Part shown: piece by piece, positions 54,501-64,000 of the stretch | Numbering within the stretch: the stretch's first letter is position 1 | Layout: every line of letters begins with the position of its first letter | NCBI RefSeq assembly: GCF_020520425.1 | Contig: NC_079488.1 | Span: 23,314,247 to 23,378,246, forward strand | DNA: 64,000 nt | Reading direction: 5' to 3' | DNA from: Spinacia oleracea | Taxonomy: Eukaryota > Streptophyta > Magnoliopsida > Caryophyllales > Amaranthaceae | Program-made: the position numbers and the translations under genes | The notes under the pieces: generated by a model | Seen by the model: only the letters and a program-made list of their open reading frames with translations | The model's database searches: none | Told to the model about the DNA's origin: nothing

Positions 54501-56806
54501 GTAGAGGTGGATGTACCAGCTTTCTCACCATTCAACTTGTCATCAACTACCATCGGTGATGGTGTAAGTCCCAAGTCAAATGATTTCTTGATATTATACT
54601 CATACCTCTGAAGTCATTGGACCACTCATCTTGGCTTAATGATGGTTCTTTTGCCATTTTTGACAAGAACTCTTCCACTTTAGACACCAACTCATTTCCT
54701 GGGAAGAATTCTTGCGCCTTTTTCAGTGAATCAGAAAGTTTTGACAAATTGCCACCAACAACTTGAATTATACCCACAAACTCATCCATAAACTCATGTG
54801 TTTTTAAAACAAATTTATATACATTAGGGAAACATTAAACTTTAAGGTGTTTCAATTTAAACATTTAGAAGTAAAAGTATGAACAACTATTTATATTGTG
54901 TGACACTTATGCACAAATACAATATATAAGTAAAGAGGTTTGAACACTTATTTTGATCATTGCATTGAAAAACTTTGAATAAATAACTAAAGAGGTTTGA
55001 ACATTTTATTACTTTCTGTATATAATGCACTAATTCTTCATTTTATTGTTATATGTCTAAGTAAAGTATGAACATTATTTGCCAAAATAAAGAACATTTT
55101 AGCAAAGACTTATGAACATTTGTTTATATATGTTCTAAAAATATTATTTAACATATCAAAGGAAGGAACATAAAATATTTATTAACACATATTTATATTT
55201 TGCAGAAAAATTAATTTTAATCTATTAGAATGTGATGAATTTAGCTATACCTTCCGATATTGTTTTTGTCCAATATTGATTTTGGGTAACACCTTCCCCA
55301 ATCCAAAGCCACTTTCCTCAAATTTATTCCATTTATGTCCTTTTTCCTTTGTCCAGCAGGACATAAGTGGAATTCGTCTTGGAGGAAAAACGTTCATTCT
55401 TTGAACTCTGTCAAAATAGAAAATCTGCCATACAAAGTATAAATGTTAGCAAATTCCTTAGATTGATCAAGTACATTAAAATCATAAATTTAGAAGGGGT
55501 AAATGATGTTATACCGTCAATAATGGCAATGGTCCTGTTAAAAATGCTGCTTTGGCCTTAAAATTTGTAGTATGTTTGGTTTGACAACGTGCTCTTGATC
55601 AACGTGTTGACAGTGACCATCAAGAAGCTTGTAATGAAATTTGCATCCGGTCTAGCCTCAATTTGGTCTTTTTGACTGTAGTACTTCAAAATTTTCTGAA
55701 CTGATGGGACCTTATTCCCAAGAGGATTCCACTTTTCATCTATGAAGATCTTATTCCATCTATTTTTTTGTTTAATGAACAAAATTTAATTAAGAAAAAC
55801 ATTTTCAAACAGAAAGAACAACCAATTCAAAAAGAAAGAACAAACGCAACAACTATTATGAACAATTTTATGAATCAGGGTTATAGAAAAAGAACAAACA
55901 ACATATAAATATGAACAACTATAACATAAAGTAAGAACAAATAGTATAAAACAAATGAATATCAGGGACAAACAAGTTGAACAAATATTTCATTCATAAA
56001 CTTTCAAAAACCGATAATGTATATTAAGCTATACACAATTGAACAATAAACTGTAAAAGAAAGAACATTTTTAATACATGCATCATGCAGTTAGATTTTC
56101 GAAGTCTATAACATATTGAAAATATAAGTATAGACTTAAGATCATTTACCTTGCCATGAATTTAGAAAATTTTTCACTTGCCTTGCCAGACTTTGCCTCA
56201 ACTATGTCTACTTCACCCCTAGGAAGGACATAAATCTTTTCTACATTCTCAAATTCTATCAGAACTTTCTCATTCTTCGGTAGATAGAGATATCGACTGT
56301 TTTCCTCAAAGTTGTTACACAGCCATGTAACAAATTGTTTGTATGAAGTAGGTAGCTGGAAATCTAGCAATGGTCCTAGACCAATATTCCGAACGGCCTC
56401 CTTCTTCTCTTCATTCATCATGGAAATGAAATTAATGAACTTCCCATGTCCTCCTCTAACTCCAGTTTTTTCTTCCTCTTCTTCCTCTACTTTCTCCTTA
56501 AAAATAGTGATTGTCTTCTTTTCTTTTTTTCTTGCAGGAACTTCTTTGGTAGTGATTGCCAAATGGGAAACCTCCCGTTTCACAATTAAAGATGATTGAC
56601 AAAACAAAAAATTAATGCAGGAACAATATATAAGAATAAAAAGAAATTACATATACACATTCAAGTATGTTTATTTTTACCGTTTTCTAAGTTCAGAATA
56701 TCATCATCTTTATTATCTTCCTACACCTCATTATCCTCATCGGTTATTTTCCTCTTCCTTTTCTTTTCAGCAGGTAGTGTTGCTTTTGGTGTTGTTCTTA
56801 TTAATG
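51572..56806 (-). pseudogene. Ulp1-type cysteine protease gene of the Mutator-like element
   Basis: A minus-strand gene of about ten exons. The N-terminal part has a basic KKRKRKITDEDN start (about 56800) and EEKKEAVRNIGLGPLLDFQL (56146-56597). Middle blocks include WNKIFIDEKWNPLGNKVPSV (55558-55782), RVQRMNVFPPRRIPLMSCW (about 55330-55410), a low-complexity Glu/Pro/Val linker (53838-54371) and WSKYLNAKGHKDKLFRSIF (about 52880-53035). The protease core is clear: His in IFIPVLAAKHFYLLVINHYT and Asp in MDVIDNKTLP (exon 52127-52270), Cys in TTNCGVYVMKYMETY (exon 51853-52050). The last exon, 51572-51676, ends in LRKL-like IRKLRVTYCGLL. The family removes SUMO-like tags. A TAA (54144-54146, one step from CAA), a TAG near 56730 and frame changes near 54370 show decay, although the H-D-C triad is kept. 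Confidence 0.82.
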
Positions 56807-56950
56807 CTGAAAAAGGAAGACATATAAGTAAATTTGAACATCAATCATAGAATTTTGAATTTTATGGAAAAAAAATAAAATTGACTCTGACCTATTTTTT
56901 TCTTTGTTTTTCAAACTTCTGCAACCTCTCTTTCACCGCTAGTGTTCGGT

Positions 56951-57769
56951 TTGTTAGAAAAGAACATACGGCTAAGAAGCTGAAAAAGACAAGTGAAACA
57001 CTTACCTCGTTCAGATGGTATTGAGCCATCAAGGTCGGATTCTTCTCCTCAGCTCCAGGAACCCGCCACTGCATGTTGGCCCGAAACATGTTCTCCCTCG
57101 CAGCTTCGGACCCCACCACAGATGCCGCATGACCAGAAGGGTCCTCCCCCATGACCGAAGGCCTGGCATACCGAGTCATTGTCTCCCGAACCTCCTAAAG
57201 AATCCTCTTCAATGGAACTTCAGAGCAAGGATCAGCATGGATCAACCTGTCCAAGGCCGAAGTGGAGGTAGAGCCCAGCGTCTCGCGGCGCCTCTTCGTC
57301 CCTTTCCCCTGTTCAGTTTGGTTCCCCACATACGGCGCCAAATTGTTCCGGTGTTGAAACAATGGGCTTTGTATGAAGGCCCTTTCGATTTGTGTTGAAG
57401 ATCTTGCTTGCTTGAATGAGTTGTGTCCGAATTCACCTGCACAATGACAAAGTCACTAGCCTCGGGGGTGTTTTCGAGGAAAGCCCCTCCGATGCCTAGG
57501 TAAGAACAATGCTCGGATTCTAGAGAGCAGTTCTCTAGAGAGTAGTCTTAAGGCAGTGGATTGGACGTACCTTAAGGTGTGAGCCTTAGCGGCCTATTTA
57601 TAATGTTTGTGTAATAAATGCCCATAGGTCATTTATTGCTATTGGGCATTGGGCCTTTGTTGGTGGCTGACCAGCCACTTTGAGTAGAAGTGAGTTTGAT
57701 ATTGTTGTATTGAGTCATTAGGCTTTGAATTTAGTGACCCAATTGGTATTCAATTGGGATCCCAAACAT
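56951..57769 (-). mobile_element. Truncated LTR retrotransposon fragment
   Basis: On the minus strand an LTR of about 424 bp (about 57769-57346, ending CCGGAACA) is followed by TTGGCGCCGTATGTGGGGAA, a primer site like that of the gypsy element, and then about 380 bp of gag-like leader (MTRYARPSVMGEDPSGHAAS, RENMFRANMQWRVPGAEEKN). A TATA box (TTATAAATAGGCC) lies in the LTR near 57597. The coding part stops at an AG/GTAAGTG junction at about 57007. The other end is missing and the fragment abuts the Mutator-like element. The outer LTR border is uncertain. Confidence 0.6.
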
Positions 57770-58281
57770 TCTTTAATTATGTTTTTTATTTTTTTTCTTG
57801 CTTCAGTCCACAGGCTAGTGGTTTTTCGAGTTCAATGCATGGGTGTCAATTGTCTTTGACCCTCTACACGTATTACACACGTAGTACATGTGGAAATGGA
57901 AAAAAAAAAGACAGATCAAATTAATTAGACCACAAAAAATAAATAATCTTGATAAACGTACATTTTTATATACATTAGCTTACCTATTATACAAAATAAA
58001 TTATAGTCTTGTCTAAGCTGTATCAATCATTCGCATCTGATATTTGCTGATCTTTCTTGCATACGAAGAATATAATTATATATTTATATGCTATGATTTT
58101 TTTTAAATATCTCGTATACATTACCATCTGTTTAATTATACCTCTTCACTAGTTAAATTACTTGGTAAACACGCTAACTATCATTAACTAAACTTTCAAC
58201 TTGATTAATTCCAAATAGTCTCATCCCTACACAAGTTCAGCTAGCTCTCTATATTTCGATCTTTCTTTTGAACTGAAAACA
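57770..58281 (+). promoter_or_regulatory. Upstream region of PMP3/RCI2 gene 3
   Basis: From about 58020 the DNA resembles the 250 bp before gene 2: TACGAAGAATATAATTATAT versus TACGAAGTATATAATTATGC, and CCTCTTCACTAGTTAAATT versus CCTCTTCGCTAATTGGTT. The two genes were therefore duplicated together with their promoters. 57770-58020 holds nothing recognised. Confidence 0.5.
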
Positions 58282-58772
58282 ATGCCGTTTTCGTCACCGT
58301 CACCGTCACCATGCGATATCTTTATTGCTATCTTACTTCCTCCTCTCAGCATCTTCTTCAGCTTTGGTTGCAGTGTAAGTTCATCCATTACATGAGTTCC
58401 TCTGTGTAATCGAAATCGAAACCGTAATTTTTAGAATATGCCTTATATCGGTCAAGTCCTTTATTGAGTTTTTTCGCATCCATCTAGAGAATACGTATTA
58501 TATTATAAATCGTACGTTTAGGTCAGTGTAGTTGTAGTTATATTCTGTAATCTGCATTCCTGCCTCAAGATCAGTAAAGCTAGCTATCATCGATCTCCTC
58601 TGCATGCATGTGGACGTACCTAACACGTTGTTAGTGAACCACGTTAAAAATCTCGGTGTTATTTATTTACATTTTTTTTTGTCTTTCTTACTTCTGTTAT
58701 AATAGTAATCGAAATCAAAGTTGATCAGATTGTTGATTTTTCTTAATATACGTAAAAATTGCAGGGTCCATT
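58282..58772 (+). pseudogene. PMP3/RCI2-type gene 3, broken by a copia element
   Basis: Exon 1 (58282-58374) encodes MPFSSPSPSPCDIFIAILLP and PLSIFFSFGCS, the family signature, and ends at the same intron position as genes 1 and 2 (GTAAGT). The acceptor is at 58764 (AAAAATTGCAG). Only eight bases of exon 2 remain (58765-58772) before the copia LTR begins; the last five (CCATT) should be one copy of its target duplication. The rest of the gene would lie beyond the 3' LTR, outside the window. As it stands, the second membrane helix is cut off. The intron (390 bp) is longer than in the relatives (157 and 92 bp). Confidence 0.87.
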
Positions 58773-60189
58773 TGAAGGAAATAGTGCCCTTGGTCCAAGT
58801 ATGCATATAATATTAAGTCTAATAAATGCGGTTCAGTATTAATTAACAAGTTAATAATTCAGTGAGATCAAGTGAGCTGAATGCCTAGCTAGAGGCCGCT
58901 TCAGTTCAAGTGGAATTAATGATATTAATCCACAGCTTACTCTTGACTGAACCCGTAGGGTCACACAACTAGTACGTAAACGGATCAAGTATTTAATGGC
59001 ATTAAATACTCCATCTATGGATATTCGGAATCGACAGATCTTGGTTTCAGTGGGAGCTGTGATCGTCACAAGTAAGAAATGAATACTCCGGAAACGATGA
59101 TATTACCGGAAACGGAAATATGGATCGTATCGGAAATATAAATATTATCCAAGTCGTAAATGTTGCCGGAAACGGAAACATGGTACGTATCGGAAAATAT
59201 TAATGGAAATGGAAATATTGCCGGAATCGGAAATATTGCCGGAAACGGAAATATTTTCAGAATCGGAAATATTATCGGAATCGGAAAATAATTCCGGAAA
59301 CGGAAATATTAAATATTTGTTCGAAACGGAAATTAATTCCGGAATCGGAAATATTAAATATTGTTCGTATCGGAAATAAATTCCGGAATCGGGAATTTAA
59401 TCGGAAGCGTATCGTACGAATTAGCATCGGACGAGGCTTGCCAGACGAAGACCCAGCACGAAGTCGGGCCATCGCCCAGCAAGCCAGCGCGCCACAACGC
59501 ACCAGCCAAGGCTGCGCCAGGCCCACCGCAAGGCAGGCCCAGCGCGCGCCAATTAAGGCTGCGGCAGCGTGTGGGCCTCGTGGCAATGGGCTGCGAGTGC
59601 TCACAGGCTGCGCGCGCGCGCTTGGCGCCCCTCGTTGGCTGTTGTGCGTGTGTGTTTGTGTTTGTGTTCATATACGAATCCTAAAGCTATCAGGATTCGA
59701 TATATGATTAAATTCCTAATCCTAAAAGGATAAATTAATTAAATAAGAGTTATACTAGGATTCTAGTTTAATTAATTCGTATCCTAGTAGGATTCCAGTT
59801 CCTTTTCCATACTTCTATAAATAGGTGCCTAGGGTCATAATTTATGAAAAAAAAATAAAAAAAATTGAAGTATTCTGAAGGTAAGATTTTGAAGAAAAAT
59901 CAGCCATACACTTGCACCTAAATAGCCGAAATTCCTAAGCAACCTTAAGGGCGATTCTAGTTGGTCAAGCTTAAGGCGGATCCGGACGTGCTGTGGACTA
60001 TCTACGGAGGGACGACACTTGGAGTCCTAAAGACTTGTTCTTGTTCGGTTCGGGCGCAGCTAGGGAGGGCACGCAACAAAGTGTATGCATCTAAACTATG
60101 CTAAATGATTATGTGTAAATAATATGCTTTCCTGGCTTTATGGTTTTTCCGCATGATTTATGTTTTGTCATATGAATCATAACCTAACA
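58773..60189 (+). repeat. 5' LTR of a Ty1/copia element
   Basis: 1417 bp running TGAAGGAAATAGTGCCC to ATCATAACCTAACA. Same family as the solo LTR at 14315-15684. Contains a field of CGGAAACGGAAATATT-type repeats (about 59085-59400), a GC-rich segment (about 59420-59650) and a TATA-like CTATAAATAGGTGCC near 59814. The frames at 58851-59707 arise from these regions. Confidence 0.93.
59085..59400 (+). repeat. CGGAAA-type short-repeat field in the LTR
   Basis: About twenty degenerate units built from CCGGAAACGGAAATATT and CCGGAATCGGAAATATT, period about 12 or 24 bp. The same field, inverted, lies at 15050-15375. Confidence 0.85.
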
Positions 60190-60190
60190 G

Positions 60191-60204
60191 TGGTATCACG
60201 AGCC
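60191..60204 (+). other. Primer-binding site of the copia element
   Basis: TGGTATCACGAGCC resembles the usual initiator-tRNA-Met site TGGTATCAGAGCC with one extra C. Confidence 0.75.
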
Positions 60205-62860
60205 TCTTATTATTTTCATAATCTAAATTGCATAAACATGGTTAAATATTACAAATTTGCAAGGAATTAAAAGGGGTGATTAATTTTCGTAATTGTTAAT
60301 TAATTGCAAATTGCGTTTATTTAATTATATGTACGCAGTTTTTCGGTAGTTTTTTCGTTACTCATCCAAATCGAGTGATTTTTGTGTCAATTCCGCATGT
60401 AAAAGGCATTCTAAATTTTTGACAAAAAGACTATTTTTCAGCCGAACCCAGAATTCCCGAATTTGAAGCCTAACTATGACTTTTCGGAGGTTTTAGTTTT
60501 TCGAACGCAAAAGTTTGTAAATTTAAGATGTTAAATTAAATATTTGCGATTCTTGTTGATAAATCTTGAATATTTGATTGACCTACTGTATATGTTTAAG
60601 AAGTTTGAATGCCTAGCCTTGTTAATTATACAACTTAATTTGTAATTATGATTAATTTGTTGAAATTCGAATAATTTAGAATTAATTTGATTTTCATAAT
60701 TAATTAATAATTTAATAAGGTATCCATGATTAAAATCCACCATAAAAATTGTTAATTTATGTTAATTTTTTAATTTTTATGACCTAGATTTGAATCCATG
60801 TTAATCGGAAATTAATTGATTAATAAATTTTCGATTTTTCGCCCTAAAATTATGAAATTAATATGTTTTATTAATTTGTCATTAATTTTGAATTAAAAAT
60901 TTTAAATTTTTATGAAAACGCTCATTAATGTTGCACGCACAAAGCAATGGAAGCTACGTGTTACCCTTAAGGGGTGTTGTATAGTGCGGGCACGCGACGA
61001 CGAGCAAGGGAGCTCGTCGCCCGTGCGGTACGAATGCAGCGAGCAACATAGCGCATGGCGCGCGCACAAGACAAGGGATCCTGTGCATGTGTGATGTGTG
61101 TTGTGACGATGGGCGAAGGGCGAAGGCATGGCACGAGCAGAGGCGCGCGCGCGCGCGCGAGGGCGAGAGTTGGTCGCCCAGCGATCGCTGCTCCGCGCAC
61201 CAACACGCGTGGCCTCGATGGCTTGCTTGCGCGCGAGCGAGCGAGCACTCCCATCGTGGCTGCTGCGATGCATGCGGGCGAGCAGGCTGCGCGCAAGCGT
61301 GGCTTGGCTTGCTGTGTTTGCGCGTGGCTGCTGCTGCGATGAGCCATGGGCCAGCGATAGGTCGTGCACTCGACGGGGCTTGGGCGCAAGCCCAAGTGCT
61401 CGTCATGTTACGATTATCAAGTTTTAAATTTGAATTTGAGATTTTCAGTTCATATAATTTTAATTAATTTTAAAATTAATAATTTAAATTTTTTTCTTGG
61501 ATTTTAATTTTGAATATTATAAGTATTATAAATTTTAATTTATTCTAATTATTTTACTAAAAATTAAAAACCTTGAATTAATTTAAATTCGACTGAAAAT
61601 AAATTAAATAAGTGGATTCAATTATAAATTTATATGAGCGTTAGATTTTAATTAAATTTGTATGTTTCCGGTTAGACTAGAAATACATTTTTATGTTTAA
61701 AATTAGTAAAGTATATGAATTTATTGGTTTAAGTGGGAGCAATTTTAGTCATAAACTCTTGATTAGGTCTACAAATCCTTTAAGGTTAAACAACTTGATT
61801 AGAATTAATAAGGACTGAATAATTGGTAGATTATTGGTGCCCTTAATTAATTGCTGCAAATATTTATGTGATGCATAACGTGTTTTACTAACCAGCTATG
61901 TGGGCAATTCATGATAATGAATGGGTGAATGGTATATATTGTATATGTACTGTTTTGCAGGTTATGAAGTGACTAGTATGGCCCAAATAGGATAGAAAAT
62001 ATGGTCTGCGTACCATTAATTTGAATGTAATTGGTCTAAAGTACCAAAATTGTTTTTCAATTCAAATATGGTCTGTGTACCATCAAATAGTTGTAATTAG
62101 TTTAATTATAGCTTATCCTATTTGAAGAAAATGGCGCCTCCCACGGAGATTTTCAAGACGGACTTTGAAGTTGAAGCTTCAAGATGAAGTCGGGCTATAC
62201 TAGATCACATTTATCTTATGAATGTTTTAATTTATTTATTGCTCTTATATATGTCTTAAATATGCATGAGATTAAAGCTTGATTATGTTGCATGATTAAG
62301 GATTTTAGTTCACTTAAAATCTAACCAACATAGTAAGAGCCTTAAGTTCCAAACTTAAAAATTGAGTTAAAAGGTGCCATGCCAAAATAACACTTACTTG
62401 GATATCCTTTTTCATCGATCTTAGTAATAGTTTTCCGCCATAGCGAGGTGTTACTTATCGATACTAAAGGGGCAAGGTACACAAATAATTGTGAGTACAT
62501 GTTAGTTTTGGTGAAACTCAACGATATAAGTAAGGAGTCCTTTTATGTTGTGGCAAAATCGATAGGTTTACTTAATAAGTTCTTAAACGTACCTATCAAC
62601 CAAGAGTAGTTTCTAGACTATTAGCAAAAGGCTTTTGCTTACCTAAAAGATTTAGAATTGAGTCTAAATACATAATGTGCTTAATTCTTCAATGGATTTT
62701 AGGGTCTTGGAATCATTTTATTCACACCTGCCGAAACACATAACTGAATAAAATGCTTAATGAACATTAAATTATGCATGTATGCTAGAATTTAAGTTTA
62801 TTAAGAGAAACTGTGAATGGTTATTTATTTGTTTATTCTTTTTCAATTATAGTTTTAATT
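60205..62860 (+). other. Very long untranslated leader of the copia element
   Basis: 2.66 kb between primer site and gag with no sense-strand gene. It is AT-rich apart from a sharp GC island at about 60945-61410 (with a CGCGCGCGCGCGCG run near 61147). GGTCTGYGTACCATYAA is repeated at about 62002 and 62088. The several long frames inside the island (60902-61467, both strands) follow from its base composition. The leader may carry RNA packaging or translation signals; this is not shown. Confidence 0.6.
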
Positions 62861-64000
62861 ATGGAAAACAACAATTCATTCAACATTCGATCAATTCTCG
62901 AAAAGGAGAAGTTGAGCGGGAAAAACTTCCTTGACTGGCAAAGGAACTTGCAAATAGTTCTTATGCAGGAAGAAAAGGAGTATGTCCTGGAAGAGGCGAT
63001 GCCCGAAGCCGCAGGCGAAGGGGTCACTCAGGCAGCCCTCAATCGTTGGATTGATGCCAACAAGGATGTGAAATGTCTAATGCTTGCAACCATGAGTGCA
63101 GATCTACAGAAAACGTTCATCAACTCAGATGCTTTCACGATCATCAGTGAGTTAAAGAACATGTTCCAAGATCTGGCTCGGGTCGAAAGATTCGAGACTC
63201 ATAGGAAAATTCTTGAGACCAAGCTCAAGAAAGGCGAGCCTGTAAGTCCACATGTTCTCAAAATGATTGGACTCATTGAGAATATGAGTCAGCTGGATCA
63301 ACAATTCTCTCAGGAAATGGCTGTAGACACCATCCTCCATTCTCTTCATAACGGGTATGATCAGTTCAAACTGAACTACAATATGAATAGTCTGGACAAA
63401 ACGCTCACTGAGCTTCACGGTATGCTGAAGACCGCTGAAAAGATGCTCAAAAGTGATAAGCAGGATGTGCTTATGGTGCGTGGGGGCAAGTTCAAGAAAT
63501 CTGGAAAGAAGAGGAATGCTAAGAAAGGTGGCAACAAGGCCAGCCCAACTAAGCAAACTGGCGCCAAGTCTGAAAAGAGGAAGGTCAGTCAACCCACTTC
63601 TGAATCCGAATGCTTCTACTGCAAGAAGAAGGGGCATTGGAAGAGAGATTGGTTGAAGCTAAAGGAAGATCAGAAGAACGGAACAGTCGTTCCATCTTCA
63701 GGTATTTTCGTTATAGACTGTACACTTATAAATTCAACTTCTTGGGTATTAGATACAGGTTGTGGCTCACACTTATGTTCCAATTCTCAGGGACTAAGAA
63801 GAAGTAGAAAGTTAAGCAAGGGTGAAGTCAACCTACGAGTGGGAAATGGAGCAAGGATTGCTGCATTAGCTGTAGGAACTTATTATTTGTCGTTGCCCTC
63901 TGGGCTAGTTTTGGAACTGGAAGAATGTTTCCATGTTCCAAGCCTTACTAAAAACATCATTTCTGTTTCTTGCTTAGATGCTAAGGGATTTTCCTTTTTA
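62861..64000 (+). CDS. Ty1/copia gag-pol polyprotein, 5' part (open to window end)
   Basis: Open for 380 codons from the ATG at 62861, in good plant context, to the end of the window with no stop. The start MENNNSFNIRSILEKEKLSG is followed by the gag core (NFLDWQRNLQIVL, KCLMLATMSADLQ, RFETHRKILETKLKKGEPVS, YDQFKLNYNMN; UBN2-type), a basic linker (about 205-235), a zinc knuckle (about 250-265: CFYCKKKGHWKRDW, where the fourth zinc ligand is Trp instead of Cys) and the protease site WVLDTGCGSHLCSN (about 295). The segment VNLRVGNGARIAALAVGTYY and NIISVSCLDAKGFSF lead toward integrase, as expected for copia. Integrase, RT and RNase H lie outside the window. Apart from the knuckle change the frame looks intact. 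Confidence 0.92.
   Translation, partial: MENNNSFNIRSILEKEKLSGKNFLDWQRNLQIVLMQEEKEYVLEEAMPEAAGEGVTQAALNRWIDANKDVKCLMLATMSADLQKTFINSDAFTIISELKNMFQDLARVERFETHRKILETKLKKGEPVSPHVLKMIGLIENMSQLDQQFSQEMAVDTILHSLHNGYDQFKLNYNMNSLDKTLTELHGMLKTAEKMLKSDKQDVLMVRGGKFKKSGKKRNAKKGGNKASPTKQTGAKSEKRKVSQPTSESECFYCKKKGHWKRDWLKLKEDQKNGTVVPSSGIFVIDCTLINSTSWVLDTGCGSHLCSNSQGLRRSRKLSKGEVNLRVGNGARIAALAVGTYYLSLPSGLVLELEECFHVPSLTKNIISVSCLDAKGFSFL

Larger units (their letters stand above)
34800..56950 (+). mobile_element. Mutator-like element with FAR1-type transposase and Ulp1-type protease
   Basis: The extent is approximate; I could not find terminal inverted repeats. The unit has a decayed FAR1/MuDR-type transposase on + (35086-50899) and a decayed multi-exon Ulp1-type cysteine protease gene on - (51572-56806), converging tail to tail. 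Plant Mutator-like elements with a Ulp1-like gene are an established class (the Kaonashi type). Without the inserted gypsy element (11.2 kb) and Helitron (0.4 kb) it would be about 10.5 kb. Its non-coding parts are full of a + strand TGAACATT-type micro-repeat. Confidence 0.7.

Noticed and set aside
60902..61467. Several long overlapping frames on both strands, Ala/Arg-rich
   Set aside because: They exist in five frames of one GC-rich block in the copia leader; none has a motif, and GC-rich DNA lacks stop codons by chance.

Overview
The window is nuclear DNA of a flowering plant, most likely a eudicot. Exons are short, introns are AT-rich with GT-AG borders, and nearly every major class of plant transposon is present. 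The only host genes I can support are a small three-member family of PMP3/RCI2-type membrane proteins and one unidentified partial gene at the left edge. An Amaranthaceae-like genome would fit the transposon mix, but that is a guess and not shown by the sequence.

Left third (1-20,101). A partial minus-strand gene (exons at 207-293 and possibly 721-795) runs off the left edge. A complete Tc1/mariner-like element (1586-5306; perfect 27-bp inverted repeats, TA duplication) carries a transposase frame broken by one TAG and, unusually, a second convergent open frame. A Stowaway-type MITE lies 17 bp beyond it, followed by AT-rich DNA and a 100-bp tandem repeat (about 6581-7087). A 12.1-kb LTR element with no coding capacity (8006-20096; 1427-bp LTRs, AATTC duplication, Ogre-like primer-binding site) fills the rest. 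It carries paired GC-rich hairpins, a tandem-repeat zone next to its polypurine tract, and a nested reverse-oriented solo copia LTR (14315-15684, AAACG duplication).

Middle (20,102-34,800). Two intact two-exon PMP3/RCI2 genes (24975-25353 and 33801-34156) sit among small DNA transposons: mariner-type MITEs, a CGGGT-rich hAT MITE with an exact 8-bp duplication, a Tourist-like element filled with a self-complementary AT heptamer array, a second hAT element split by a decayed CACTA element, and a 105-bp near-perfect foldback element with a 5-bp duplication.

Right half (34,800-64,000). A decayed Mutator-like element carries a FAR1-type transposase on + and a Ulp1-type cysteine protease on -. Its transposase gene is split by an 11.2-kb Tat-lineage Ty3/gypsy element (36993-48184; 531-bp LTRs, TTATG duplication), and one of its introns holds a small Helitron. 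Between pol and the 3' LTR the gypsy element has a multi-exon antisense gene with its own TATA box; its likely first residues match the histone H3 tail. A truncated LTR element (about 56960-57769) follows. The third PMP3/RCI2 gene (exon 1 at 58282-58374) is broken by a Ty1/copia element that entered the first bases of exon 2 (LTR 58773-60189). The gag-pol frame of that element is open from 62861 to the window end.

Order of events, from nesting and by-eye LTR comparison: local multiplication of the PMP3/RCI2 genes, arrival and decay of the Mutator-like element, then recent insertion of the gypsy element and of the large non-coding element (LTR pairs about 99% identical in each). Coding damage is often a nonsense codon one C-to-T change away from CAG or CAA, as expected for methylated, silenced transposons.
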